Below are positions 7,404 through 14,512 of a stretch of 26,852 nt of DNA, one piece after another. The DNA is from CAITNM01 sp964446295 (lineage in GTDB: Bacteria; Pseudomonadota; Alphaproteobacteria; Paracaedibacterales; CAITNM01), in assembly GCA_964446295.1 (NCBI GenBank), contig CAYUNR010000018.1:1-26852 (forward strand). Direction: 5' to 3'. A model generated the notes under the pieces. It worked only from the letters and a program-made list of their open reading frames with translations. It searched no databases and was not told the DNA's origin. The stretch's first letter is position 1; every line of letters starts with the position of its first letter. Position numbers and translations under genes: made by a program.

Positions 7404-8168
7404 ATGAAATCTAAAATTATGCGAAATGATATATCAGATAGTGAATGGAAAGCTCGGTTGGAATTAACAGCAGCGTATCATTTGGCTGGAATGTATGGTT
7501 GGACAGATTTAATATATACACATTTTACAGCACGTGTGCCTGATCAACCTGGTTGTTTTTTAATTAATCCTTTTGGTTTACATTTTCATGAAGTTACGCC
7601 AACCAACTTAATTAAGGTTAGCTTCGACGGGGAAATATTAAGCGATACCATTCACGAGATTAATCCAGCAGGTTCAGTTATTCATGGTGCTACCCATGCT
7701 GCAAGACCAGATATTGGTTGTGTATTGCACTTGCATACAATTAACGGTGTTGCTGTTAGCTCTGTAAAAGAAGGACTTTTACCAATTTCTCAGCATGCTT
7801 TACATTTATTTGGTGAGGTTGCATATCATGACTATGAGGGCATCGCGATGCGAGAAGATGAAAAAGTTACAATTGTTCGTGACCTAGGCGAAAAAAAAGT
7901 AATGCTTTTACGTAATCACGGCTCTTTGACCGTTGGAACAACTATTCCTGAAGCGTTTATGCTAATGTACATGCTTGAAAAAGCAGCTGAGATTCAGGTC
8001 AGGACCTTAGCTCAAGGGCTTCCAATATGCACTATTCCAACAGAAGTTTGTGTAAGAGCACACGAACAAGCACTTTCAAAACGTGCAGTTCATTTGAAAT
8101 TAGAGTGGCTGGCGTTATTACGGTTACTTGATACGCCATACGTTCGTCCTTTACTTAATGCTGCGTAA
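7404..8168 (+). CDS. Class II aldolase/adducin family protein
   Basis: This is a zinc-dependent class II aldolase/adducin fold protein of 254 residues. The metal-binding histidines are visible as His109 and His111 in VLHLHT and His172 in LRNHG. Conserved surrounding stretches include the opening LAAAYHL-like helix, YTHFTARV, FLINPFGLHFHEVT and the C-terminal helix containing MYMLEKAAEIQ. Members include fuculose- and rhamnulose-phosphate aldolases, ribulose-phosphate epimerases and many proteins of unknown substrate. This longer adducin-like form cannot be assigned a substrate from sequence. An in-frame ATG at 7419 is an alternative start, and neither has a good ribosome-binding site. The protein is cytoplasmic with no signal peptide. 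The gene stands alone. Confidence 0.85.
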   Translation: MKSKIMRNDISDSEWKARLELTAAYHLAGMYGWTDLIYTHFTARVPDQPGCFLINPFGLHFHEVTPTNLIKVSFDGEILSDTIHEINPAGSVIHGATHAARPDIGCVLHLHTINGVAVSSVKEGLLPISQHALHLFGEVAYHDYEGIAMREDEKVTIVRDLGEKKVMLLRNHGSLTVGTTIPEAFMLMYMLEKAAEIQVRTLAQGLPICTIPTEVCVRAHEQALSKRAVHLKLEWLALLRLLDTPYVRPLLNAA

Positions 8169-8250
8169 CTTTCAAAATTAGCAATTTATTAACTTTTAAG
8201 TGGTAACAATAAAAGTATGAAATGATTTTTTTAAGTAAATGGAGAAATAT

Positions 8251-8583
8251 ATGAAAAAGATAACAATAGCTCTTGTAGCTGCAGTATTAATGAGTGTTTC
8301 ATGTGTTGATGCAGCAGTAGCACCAGCTAAGCAACCAGGCATGATGAGTAACATGATGAATTATGGTAAAAAAGCGATGGCAGGAGCTTCTAAAGCTTCT
8401 AAAATGGGAGGTCAAGCAGTGGCAGGAGCAAAATCTATGATGGCTCCAAAAGCTCCTGTAGCAAATGCGCCAGCAGCTCCAGCGAAACCAGGAATGATGA
8501 GCAGTATGTTCAACAAGGCAAAAGCAGGTGCCCAACAAGCAGCTGGTGCTGTAAGAGCAAGAATGCCAGGTCAAAAAAAATAA
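8251..8583 (+). CDS. Small exported Ala/Lys/Met-rich protein A
   Basis: The start is placed at the ATG at 8251 because GGAGA sits 5 bases upstream. An earlier in-frame ATG at 8239 would lie on top of that ribosome-binding site. The product is 110 residues with a clear signal peptide (MKKITIALVAAVLMSVSCVDA). The mature part is low in complexity, basic and alanine-rich. It contains a repeated element PGMMSNMMN (about 31-39) and PGMMSSMFN (about 81-89), separated by Ala/Lys/Gly-rich helix-forming sequence. It is the upstream member of a tandem pair with the gene at 8614, sharing its ribosome-binding region and signal peptide. No family is recognised. The amphipathic, basic, Met-rich repeats could be membrane-active or structural, but this is speculation. 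Confidence 0.75.
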   Translation: MKKITIALVAAVLMSVSCVDAAVAPAKQPGMMSNMMNYGKKAMAGASKASKMGGQAVAGAKSMMAPKAPVANAPAAPAKPGMMSSMFNKAKAGAQQAAGAVRARMPGQKK

Positions 8584-8613
8584 ATTAAGTACATGTTTTA
8601 AATGGAGATTTAA

Positions 8614-8865
8614 ATGAAAAAAGTATTTTTAGCTCTTATGACTGTAGCATTAATGAGCGCCGCAAGTGACGTATCTGCAAGGGGTGGAAAAAATAAGAAC
8701 GCTGTTGCGAAACCAGCAGTAGCAGCTCAAGCAAATCCTGCTGTTGCTGCTAATAAGCAGCAGCCAAAATATGCAAATAAAGCAGAAAAAAAAGCCGCAA
8801 AACAACAAAGAAGACAAGCTAGAAAACAGGCAGCTGCTGTTCAAACGCAAGCTGTAAAACACTAA
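8614..8865 (+). CDS. Small exported Ala/Lys/Gln-rich basic protein B
   Basis: This 83-residue protein has a signal peptide (MKKVFLALMTVALMSAASDVSA), cleaved before a strongly basic mature part made mostly of Ala, Lys, Gln, Arg and Asn. The ending is KAEKKAAKQQRRQARKQAAA followed by a short tail. The ribosome-binding site GGAG lies 7 bases before the ATG within AAATGGAGA, the same leader as the preceding gene. The two signal peptides are also alike at DNA level (both contain TAGCTCTT and ATTAATGAG). The two genes therefore look like a duplication whose mature regions have diverged. It lies 30 bases after gene A, and the pair ends at the perfect hairpin at 8883. No function is recognised; nucleic-acid or polyanion binding is a guess from charge. 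Confidence 0.7.
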   Translation: MKKVFLALMTVALMSAASDVSARGGKNKNAVAKPAVAAQANPAVAANKQQPKYANKAEKKAAKQQRRQARKQAAAVQTQAVKH

Positions 8866-8882
8866 CAATTTAAATTTCTTGC

Positions 8883-8924
8883 AAAACAGTCTTAGATTTA
8901 ATTATCTAAGACTGTTTTATTTTA
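8883..8924. terminator. Bidirectional rho-independent terminator
   Basis: Perfect 15-bp inverted repeat: arms at 8883-8897 and 8904-8918 (AAAACAGTCTTAGAT and its complement) with a 6-base TTAATT loop. A and T runs on both sides let it serve the plus-strand small exported genes and the minus-strand ftsQ, whose stop lies inside it. Confidence 0.85.
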
Positions 8925-9818
8925 TGCTATTTTGCCTTTTCTATTGGACTTTATTTTTTGTATTGTTTCAGGTGTTACGCGCAAGAAATACCGTTCTGGA
9001 GAACGTAGATCAACTTCTTGTACATTTTGTACTGATAATCTTTGCTCAGTTAAAAGAAGCTCAAGCAAAGCAAGACCTTGGTTTAATGAATGGTCTGAAA
9101 GTTTTACTAGTACGCCGCCTACTAAATAGATATTCCAACGTCGCTCATGTACACGCGATAATGCTTGAAGATTTTTTTGTATATTTGGAAATTTCATTAA
9201 GACTTTTAAAATATCGGGAGATTTTTGAGGTGCACCTTCACCAACTACCAGCGGTAAAACCCCATAATGTCGATGATCTTTTGTAAGAATGGCTGAGCCG
9301 TCTTCGTCAACTAAATTGAATTGATTATGGTGCTGCCATATGGCTATAGGATGCCGTTCTTCAATTTTAATATGAACAATGTCTGGCAGACTTCGTACAA
9401 CAGTAGCACGGCGAATCCATTCTAGTTTTTCAAGCCGAAATCTTGTTTGTTGAAGGTCAATTGAAAATATAGAATCCCCACGATTAATTTTTAAAGCTTT
9501 CATTAAATCTTGTTGTTGAGTGTGAATTCTGCCTTGCACAACAATTTCTTGTACTTTAAATCCCAACGATGCAGTGAATTTGTGGACTCCATCCACTGTG
9601 TTTGAGTATACTTTTTGTGGATATCCTTGAAACCACGAACCACAAACTGTCGCTATAATAATAAATCCAAGAAAATATTTAAAATAATCAGCGTATACTC
9701 GCATTGTACGAGCATTTTTCTTTTTGTTTACCTTGCGGGTAGACGTAATTTTATTCGATTCATTCTTTGAGCGCTTTGCTAAAAGAGTATTTTTTTTTCT
9801 GATAGGGATTAATCGCAT
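8922..9818 (-). CDS. ftsQ: Cell division protein FtsQ
   Basis: FtsQ is a bitopic inner-membrane protein of the divisome that recruits FtsB and FtsL. The first 45 residues are strongly basic and cytoplasmic. One membrane segment lies at about 46-63, followed by the periplasmic POTRA domain at about 86-158 (from FKVQEIVVQG to VHIKIEERHPIAIW), then the beta domain with VDEDGSAIL and the C-terminal VDLRSPERYFLRV. At 298 residues the length is normal. The ATG overlaps the end of ddl by 10 bases, so the two are coupled. The usual dcw neighbours murB, murC, ftsA and ftsZ are not in the window, so only a fragment of the cluster is kept here. Confidence 0.9.
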   Translation of the reverse strand: MRLIPIRKKNTLLAKRSKNESNKITSTRKVNKKKNARTMRVYADYFKYFLGFIIIATVCGSWFQGYPQKVYSNTVDGVHKFTASLGFKVQEIVVQGRIHTQQQDLMKALKINRGDSIFSIDLQQTRFRLEKLEWIRRATVVRSLPDIVHIKIEERHPIAIWQHHNQFNLVDEDGSAILTKDHRHYGVLPLVVGEGAPQKSPDILKVLMKFPNIQKNLQALSRVHERRWNIYLVGGVLVKLSDHSLNQGLALLELLLTEQRLSVQNVQEVDLRSPERYFLRVTPETIQKIKSNRKGKIA

Positions 9819-10711
9819 TTGGCGCTTGCTACCATTCTTTTTACTAGTTCAGCAAAGGAAATGCCTTGGCTTTTTGCAATTTGTGGCGCTAAAGATGTGG
9901 CTGTGAATCCTGGTTGTGTGTTTAATTCTAACACACTGAATATATCTCCATCGAACATCATATCTACTCTTGCTAATCCTCTGCATCCTAATGCCTTATA
10001 AGTTTTTAAAGCAGTTTCTTTAGCAAGATTTTCCATATCTATACTAATTGGGGCAGGGCACAGGAATTTAGATTCTCCAGGCACATACTTCGCTTGGTAG
10101 CTAAAAAAAGAAAAATTTTCTTTGGGACATATTTCGATAGTTCCCAATGGAGTTTCATCAATCACAGCCACATGAATTTCACGTTGTTTTAAGTATTCTT
10201 GTATTATACATTCATTGCCAAATGCCCACTCTTGTTGCAGTTGTTTCCATTCACTGTCGGATGAAATAATTTTAATGCCTACGCTAGAGCCTTCATTAAT
10301 AGGTTTTGCCATGCACGGATATGTTATAGGGCACTTAGCCGTGTTTGCTAAATTTATTTTTACAGTTTCGGGAGTAGGAATATTATTTTCTTTGAAAATT
10401 TGATAAGAGGTCCATTTGTCCATAGCATTTGTCGATGCTAAAACTCCTGAATGTGTATAAGGAATATTCAATTTATTCAAAATACTTTGTACTGTTCCAT
10501 CTTCACCAATGGGGCCATGCAAACAATTAAAAACAACATCCGGTTTGGTTTCTTTTAGTTGCGTAATAAGTTCATTGAGATCACTTGGTAGGTCAATCGT
10601 TGATGTCAAAAAACCAAGTTCATTAAGTGCTGAAAGGGTAGCGTTCCCTGAATTTAAAGAAACTTCTCGTTCTTTTCCAGAACCACCTAGTAAAACTGTA
10701 ACGCTTTTCAT
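9809..10711 (-). CDS. ddl: D-alanine--D-alanine ligase
   Basis: This ATP-grasp enzyme makes the D-Ala-D-Ala dipeptide for peptidoglycan precursors. Visible motifs are LLGGSGKEREVSLNSG at the N-terminus, FNCLHGPIGEDGTVQ, the substrate loop region IPYTHSGVLAS, the ATP-grasp segment PCMAKPINEGSSVGI, and the C-terminal metal-binding LELNTQPGFTATS. The frame is open from 10738, but homology favours the ATG at 10711, which puts LLGG just after the start as in other Ddl proteins. Neither start has a convincing ribosome-binding site. It overlaps ftsQ by 10 bases. The order ddl-ftsQ is that of the division and cell wall cluster, so this is the DdlB type. Confidence 0.92.
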   Translation of the reverse strand: MKSVTVLLGGSGKEREVSLNSGNATLSALNELGFLTSTIDLPSDLNELITQLKETKPDVVFNCLHGPIGEDGTVQSILNKLNIPYTHSGVLASTNAMDKWTSYQIFKENNIPTPETVKINLANTAKCPITYPCMAKPINEGSSVGIKIISSDSEWKQLQQEWAFGNECIIQEYLKQREIHVAVIDETPLGTIEICPKENFSFFSYQAKYVPGESKFLCPAPISIDMENLAKETALKTYKALGCRGLARVDMMFDGDIFSVLELNTQPGFTATSLAPQIAKSQGISFAELVKRMVASAKCD

Positions 10712-10866
10712 AACAACACACATGACTTGAATGTGCACATACTACAAAAAAAAACTGATATAGAAAACTAGTCTTTGCGAAATAACGCAAAAAATATTAT
10801 TTAGCATTTTAATAAAATATAAATTTAAATAATGAAAAGTGATTTGAAAAGCTGCTTTTTAAAATT

Positions 10867-11790
10867 TCACCATCCTTTTATCAAGACATACCTCAGCCAC
10901 TTTAAGGGTGGAAAACGCCATGCTTTATGTTCAACGTAGGACATTGAAGGTTGCTGATATGGCATTAAGCTGAGCGAAGCTTCATTCTGATGACGATGTT
11001 GCCATTTCACTATGTGTTGAAAATCATCTTCTGGAAGCTCAATCATGTGATTGGGATGTTTCAGAAGAGTAATAGTCAGTAGGGACTGGTCATGATGATG
11101 CATGCCTTTTCCATAGCCTTTTAAATAATTTGGATTGGCACATAGTTCAAGCCAGATTTTTACAAAATCACGAGCAGCTTGGCAGTTGCGAAATATCATA
11201 AGCCCCGCCCAGAGTTCTCTGACTTTAGAAAAATCAGGGTGAGTTGAAATCCCAAGTTCTTGTGCGACTTGTTCGTCAACGTTTGTTTTTAATGTGCCGT
11301 ATATCTCTCTGGCATAGCGGTAAAAAATGCCATCATATTTTTGTAAATGCTCTAAAATAGGCATTAATGAATTTGTAAAGATAGCTCCTGTGTCTGCATA
11401 CACAATCACGCTTCCTTCTGGGGCTGTCTCCATGGTTTTTAAAATAACATATGGCTTCCATAACCAATAGCCGGCCCCACTTTTCTCATCTAAGATTTTT
11501 TGATGCTTTGTATAAAAATCTTCATCAATATGAGAACGACGATAATTTAAAATGAAATCAACTCCACGATTCAATGATGACTGTGCTAAAGCATGTTGAT
11601 TTTGAAAAAACACTTCGGGCCCATCAGCGTATGAGACTAAATACACACCTTTGCTGAATAATTTCTTACTAGCTTTAAAGTCAGGATTAGCAATAGAATC
11701 AACATTCCTAGTGGAAATATCAAAAAGTGTATAGCTAAGCTGCAAACATCCATAGCATATGCAAAAACAAATAAATAACTTCTTTGTCAC
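10867..11790 (-). CDS. Putative glycosyltransferase-like protein with N-terminal signal/anchor
   Basis: A 307-residue protein starting at a GTG with AGAGGAA 8-9 bases upstream, placed inside the last codons of rdgB. Residues 1-24 are hydrophobic and Cys-rich, either a signal peptide or a membrane anchor. The core contains GAGYWLWKPYVIL followed by GSVIVYADTGA, and later HHHDQSLL. This pattern is familiar from uncharacterised nucleotide-sugar glycosyltransferase-like proteins, where the Asp in YADTG would stand for the metal-binding DxD and the His-Asp-Gln for a later active-site element. I infer the family by resemblance only. It is the last gene of an ald-rdgB unit with a 1-base gap. An exported or membrane-anchored transferase could modify surface glycans. 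Confidence 0.55.
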   Translation of the reverse strand: MTKKLFICFCICYGCLQLSYTLFDISTRNVDSIANPDFKASKKLFSKGVYLVSYADGPEVFFQNQHALAQSSLNRGVDFILNYRRSHIDEDFYTKHQKILDEKSGAGYWLWKPYVILKTMETAPEGSVIVYADTGAIFTNSLMPILEHLQKYDGIFYRYAREIYGTLKTNVDEQVAQELGISTHPDFSKVRELWAGLMIFRNCQAARDFVKIWLELCANPNYLKGYGKGMHHHDQSLLTITLLKHPNHMIELPEDDFQHIVKWQHRHQNEASLSLMPYQQPSMSYVEHKAWRFPPLKWLRYVLIKGW

Positions 11791-11791
11791 T

Positions 11792-12412
11792 TTAATGTTC
11801 CTCTAGTAGTGTTTCTTGAAATAGCTTAAAAGCCATAGTGCGGTGTGATGTTTGTGCTTTCTCAATTCTTGTCATTTGAGCATATGTGCGCGTGTCGCCG
11901 GCAGGAACGAACATGGAATCATAACCAAATCCACCATCGCCGCGGGTTGGCCATACAAGCTCTCCATGGCTTTGTCCTTCAAAAATTTTTGACGAACCAT
12001 CAGGCAATGCAACGGCTAGTACGCATGTGAAATAGGCGTCTCTTGGCTTGTTTTCAAGAAGATCATTGATTTTTTTATGTGCAATAGCAAAGTCTCGTTC
12101 TGGACCTGCCCATCTGGCAGAATATATACCAGGCATACCATCCAAAGCTGGCACAACAAGCCCTGAATCGTCCGCTATGGAAATATGTCCTGTTTTTTCT
12201 GCAGTATATTTTGCTTTTAGCAGGGCATTACCTTCAAAGGTATTTTCTGTCTCTTCAGGTTCTTTAATGCCAAGATTCCCAGAGCTATTAATATTTAAAT
12301 CGTATAAGGAAAGAAGAGTTTTAAATTCCTCTAACTTTCCCTGATTATGAGTTGCTAAAATTAGCGTATCGCCCCTTTTAAGCTTCAACGATGGCCACTC
12401 CTGGCTCAACAT
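11792..12412 (-). CDS. rdgB: XTP/dITP diphosphatase (non-canonical purine NTP pyrophosphatase)
   Basis: This Ham1/RdgB-family house-cleaning enzyme hydrolyses dITP, ITP and XTP to the monophosphates, preventing their incorporation into DNA and RNA. The motifs in order are ATHNQGK, ETENTFEGNALLKA, ADDSGL with the general-base Asp pair, GDGGFGYDSMF, and SHR near the C-terminus. The frame from the ATG at 12412 overlaps the end of ald by 35 bases and gives 206 residues. A TTG at 12388 has AGGAG at 12398-12402 with ideal spacing and would give 198 residues, close to the family norm, and may be the true start. The downstream glycosyltransferase-like gene begins 1 base after the stop. The enzyme call is secure; the start is not. 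Confidence 0.93.
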   Translation of the reverse strand: MLSQEWPSLKLKRGDTLILATHNQGKLEEFKTLLSLYDLNINSSGNLGIKEPEETENTFEGNALLKAKYTAEKTGHISIADDSGLVVPALDGMPGIYSARWAGPERDFAIAHKKINDLLENKPRDAYFTCVLAVALPDGSSKIFEGQSHGELVWPTRGDGGFGYDSMFVPAGDTRTYAQMTRIEKAQTSHRTMAFKLFQETLLEEH

Positions 12413-13499
12413 ATTCCATGTTTAAGTCACGAGCTACAATTTCATGAGTAATTCGTCCTTTGCACACATTTAAGCCATTAAGCAAATGCTTATCGTCCAT
12501 TAATGCGCGTTTGTAGCCTTTGTTTGCTAGCGCCATTGTGAAGGGTAAGGTCGCATTGTTAAGTGCAAAAGTTGATGTTCTGGCAACTGCACCAGGCATG
12601 TTGGTAACGCAATAATGCAATACACCGTCAACTTCATAGTATGGATCTGCGTGAGTAGTAGGGCGACTTGTTTCAAAACACCCACCTTGATCAATAGCAA
12701 CGTCAACTAACACACTGCCAGGGCTCATTGTTTTTAACATATCTTTAGTGACTAATCTTGGGGCAGAGGCGCCTACAACTAGCACTGCTCCAATTACAAG
12801 GTCAGCTTTTGAAACAAGTTTTTCAATCATCGCTTGTGTTGAATAAGCAGTCTTTAAGCGTCCCATGAACATCCAATCTAATTCATTCAAACGCTTTAAA
12901 TTACGGTCTACTATGGTTACATCTGCGCCTAGTGCAGCTGCCATACGTGCAGCATTGGCTCCAACTACACCACCGCCTAGAACAACAACTTTGGCCGGTT
13001 CAACGCCTGGTACGCTGCCTAATAACACGCCTTTGCCACCTTGACTCTTTTCCAGCATCCAAGCTCCAACTTGAACTGACATGCGGCCAGCAACTTCGCT
13101 CATCGGTGCCAAAAGAGGTAAGCCTCCACGTTCGTCAGTGACTGTTTCATATGCAATAGCTATGCACCTGGAATCAATCAAACCCTTGGCTTGATCTGGA
13201 TCTGGAGCCAAATGTAAATATGTAAATAGAATTTGATTTTCTCTTAGCAAGCTGTATTCGCTTGGTTGTGGCTCTTTTACCTTAACAATCATGTCGGCAG
13301 TATCAAACACTTCCTTTGCTGTAGCCAAAATTTTAGCTCCGACTTCCTTGTAGTGTGCGTCGGTTAACCCAATACCCACACCAGCATTTGTTTCAACAAC
13401 TACTTCATGACCTGCACTGATCAACTCTTTTACCGATAAACTTGTTAAACCAACTCGGTACTCATGATTTTTTACTTCTTTTGGAACGCCAATTCTCAT
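12378..13499 (-). CDS. ald: Alanine dehydrogenase
   Basis: The enzyme oxidises L-alanine to pyruvate and ammonia with NAD+, linking amino-acid use to the TCA cycle. It opens with MRIGVPKEVKNHEYRVGLT, the family N-terminus. The substrate-binding Lys75 (KVKEP) and His96 (YLHLAP) are present, as is the NAD-binding motif GGGVVG at 175-180 followed by the acidic end of the second strand (TIVDRN). At 373 residues it is full length. It is the first gene of the ald-rdgB-glycosyltransferase-like unit and has a good promoter at 13529-13557. In an amino-acid-scavenging, host-associated bacterium it would provide carbon from imported alanine (inference). Confidence 0.95.
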   Translation of the reverse strand: MRIGVPKEVKNHEYRVGLTSLSVKELISAGHEVVVETNAGVGIGLTDAHYKEVGAKILATAKEVFDTADMIVKVKEPQPSEYSLLRENQILFTYLHLAPDPDQAKGLIDSRCIAIAYETVTDERGGLPLLAPMSEVAGRMSVQVGAWMLEKSQGGKGVLLGSVPGVEPAKVVVLGGGVVGANAARMAAALGADVTIVDRNLKRLNELDWMFMGRLKTAYSTQAMIEKLVSKADLVIGAVLVVGASAPRLVTKDMLKTMSPGSVLVDVAIDQGGCFETSRPTTHADPYYEVDGVLHYCVTNMPGAVARTSTFALNNATLPFTMALANKGYKRALMDDKHLLNGLNVCKGRITHEIVARDLNMEYVEPGVAIVEA

Positions 13500-13528
13500 A
13501 CAGCTGCTTGATAAAAATACGATACGTT

Positions 13529-13557
13529 TTAATAGCCGGTTGGCAAAAAAATTTCAA
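13529..13557 (-). promoter_or_regulatory. Sigma70-type promoter of the ald operon
   Basis: On the minus strand TTGAAA (13552-13557), a 17-base spacer and TATTAA (13529-13534) precede ald, with a leader of about 22 bases. The rest of the 187-base divergent gap up to rnc holds no recognisable gene. Confidence 0.6.
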
Positions 13558-13686
13558 TCCACCATTTTAAAATTGTACTTCCAATGAACTTTGAGATATC
13601 TTATCGACATGCAGTTTTTATGAGTGAATATGCTCATGTTTCCTTTTGAACTTTTGCACAACACAATTCTTTAACGGATCTAAAAA

Positions 13687-14340
13687 ATGATGCTCGAAGA
13701 TATTTTAGGGTATTCCTTTAAAAGGAAAATACTACTTACCCAAGCTCTAACACCACCGGTTTTACAGCAACGCAAACAAGGAAAGGTTTTTGAACGTTTA
13801 GAATTTTTAGGTGATCGTGTTCTTGGATTAGTAATAGCAGAGGCATTGTACGTTCATTATGCTCATGATGAAGAGGGAAAACTTGCCAAGCGCCTTTCTT
13901 ATCTTACTTCAAGAGAATTTTGCAATATTATCGCGGAACGTATAAATTTAGCGGCTTTTATTCCTATTAAAGAAGACGAATTGAAGGGCACTTCAATTTT
14001 AGCAAACTGCATAGAGTCAGTAATAGCTGCCCTATACATTGATGGAGGAATGGAATCATCGCAAAATTTCATCCATAAATACTGGGGAGATGCTATTCAC
14101 GATCTAGAGGAATTGCCAAAGGAACCTAAAGCCCTTGTGCAAGAGTGGGCACAGAAACGTGGAATGGATATTCCAGAATATAAAGAAATTGGAAGATCAG
14201 GCCCTGATCATGCGCCTTTATACATGCTTGAAGTTTCTTTAAAAAATGGTCTTGTTGCAACAGGTGAAGGTAAAAATAAAAAACACGCAGAACGTGATGC
14301 CGCACAAAAACTCTGGCGCATGATTACGCAGATTTCTTAA
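13687..14340 (+). CDS. rnc: Ribonuclease III
   Basis: RNase III cleaves double-stranded RNA and processes rRNA precursors. The signature RLEFLGDRVLG spans 37-47, with catalytic Glu39 and Asp43. The second metal-binding cluster reads ANCIESVIAALYIDGG, placing Asn107 where the family usually has Asp and keeping Glu110. A C-terminal double-stranded RNA-binding domain covers about 147-214 (from PKALVQEWAQ to the basic GEGKNKKHAERDAAQKL). At 217 residues the length is normal. A second ATG follows immediately and either may start translation. The customary partners lepB and era are not adjacent; clpX follows after 172 bases. The family is certain. The Asp-to-Asn change may alter activity, or may be usual in this lineage. 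Confidence 0.93.
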   Translation: MMLEDILGYSFKRKILLTQALTPPVLQQRKQGKVFERLEFLGDRVLGLVIAEALYVHYAHDEEGKLAKRLSYLTSREFCNIIAERINLAAFIPIKEDELKGTSILANCIESVIAALYIDGGMESSQNFIHKYWGDAIHDLEELPKEPKALVQEWAQKRGMDIPEYKEIGRSGPDHAPLYMLEVSLKNGLVATGEGKNKKHAERDAAQKLWRMITQIS

Positions 14341-14434
14341 TAAAGCATCTTAAATACTGAGCTTTGAAAATTAAATAGTTGATTTAAAATACTTCACTTT
14401 ATCCACAAAAAAAGCCAATTTGGTTAACTATTTC

Positions 14435-14463
14435 TTGACTTTTCGACTGCATAGTTGAAGTAT
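14435..14463 (+). promoter_or_regulatory. Possible clpX-lon promoter
   Basis: TTGACT (14435-14440) is followed 17 bases later by AAGTAT (14458-14463). The -35 is good and the -10 poor. The -10 region AAGTATGAAGTGATG also occurs, with two changes, before the small exported genes (8213-8227). A heat-shock (sigma32-type) element would be expected here biologically, but I cannot match one convincingly. Confidence 0.35.
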
Positions 14464-14512
14464 GAAGTGATGCGTTTAGGCGCTGCTAATAAGTTTTTGA
14501 TGTGGAGAAAAT

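Noticed and set aside
8239..8250. ATG at 8239 as the start of small exported protein A
   Set aside because: The GGAGA ribosome-binding site for the ATG at 8251 overlaps it, and the tandem paralogue starts at the equivalent MKK.
8299..8574. Antisense open frame across small exported protein A, and similar ones across ftsQ (8879-9286) and clpX (15337-15759)
   Set aside because: They lack ribosome-binding sites and family resemblance. Their length comes from the biased codon use of the real genes on the other strand.
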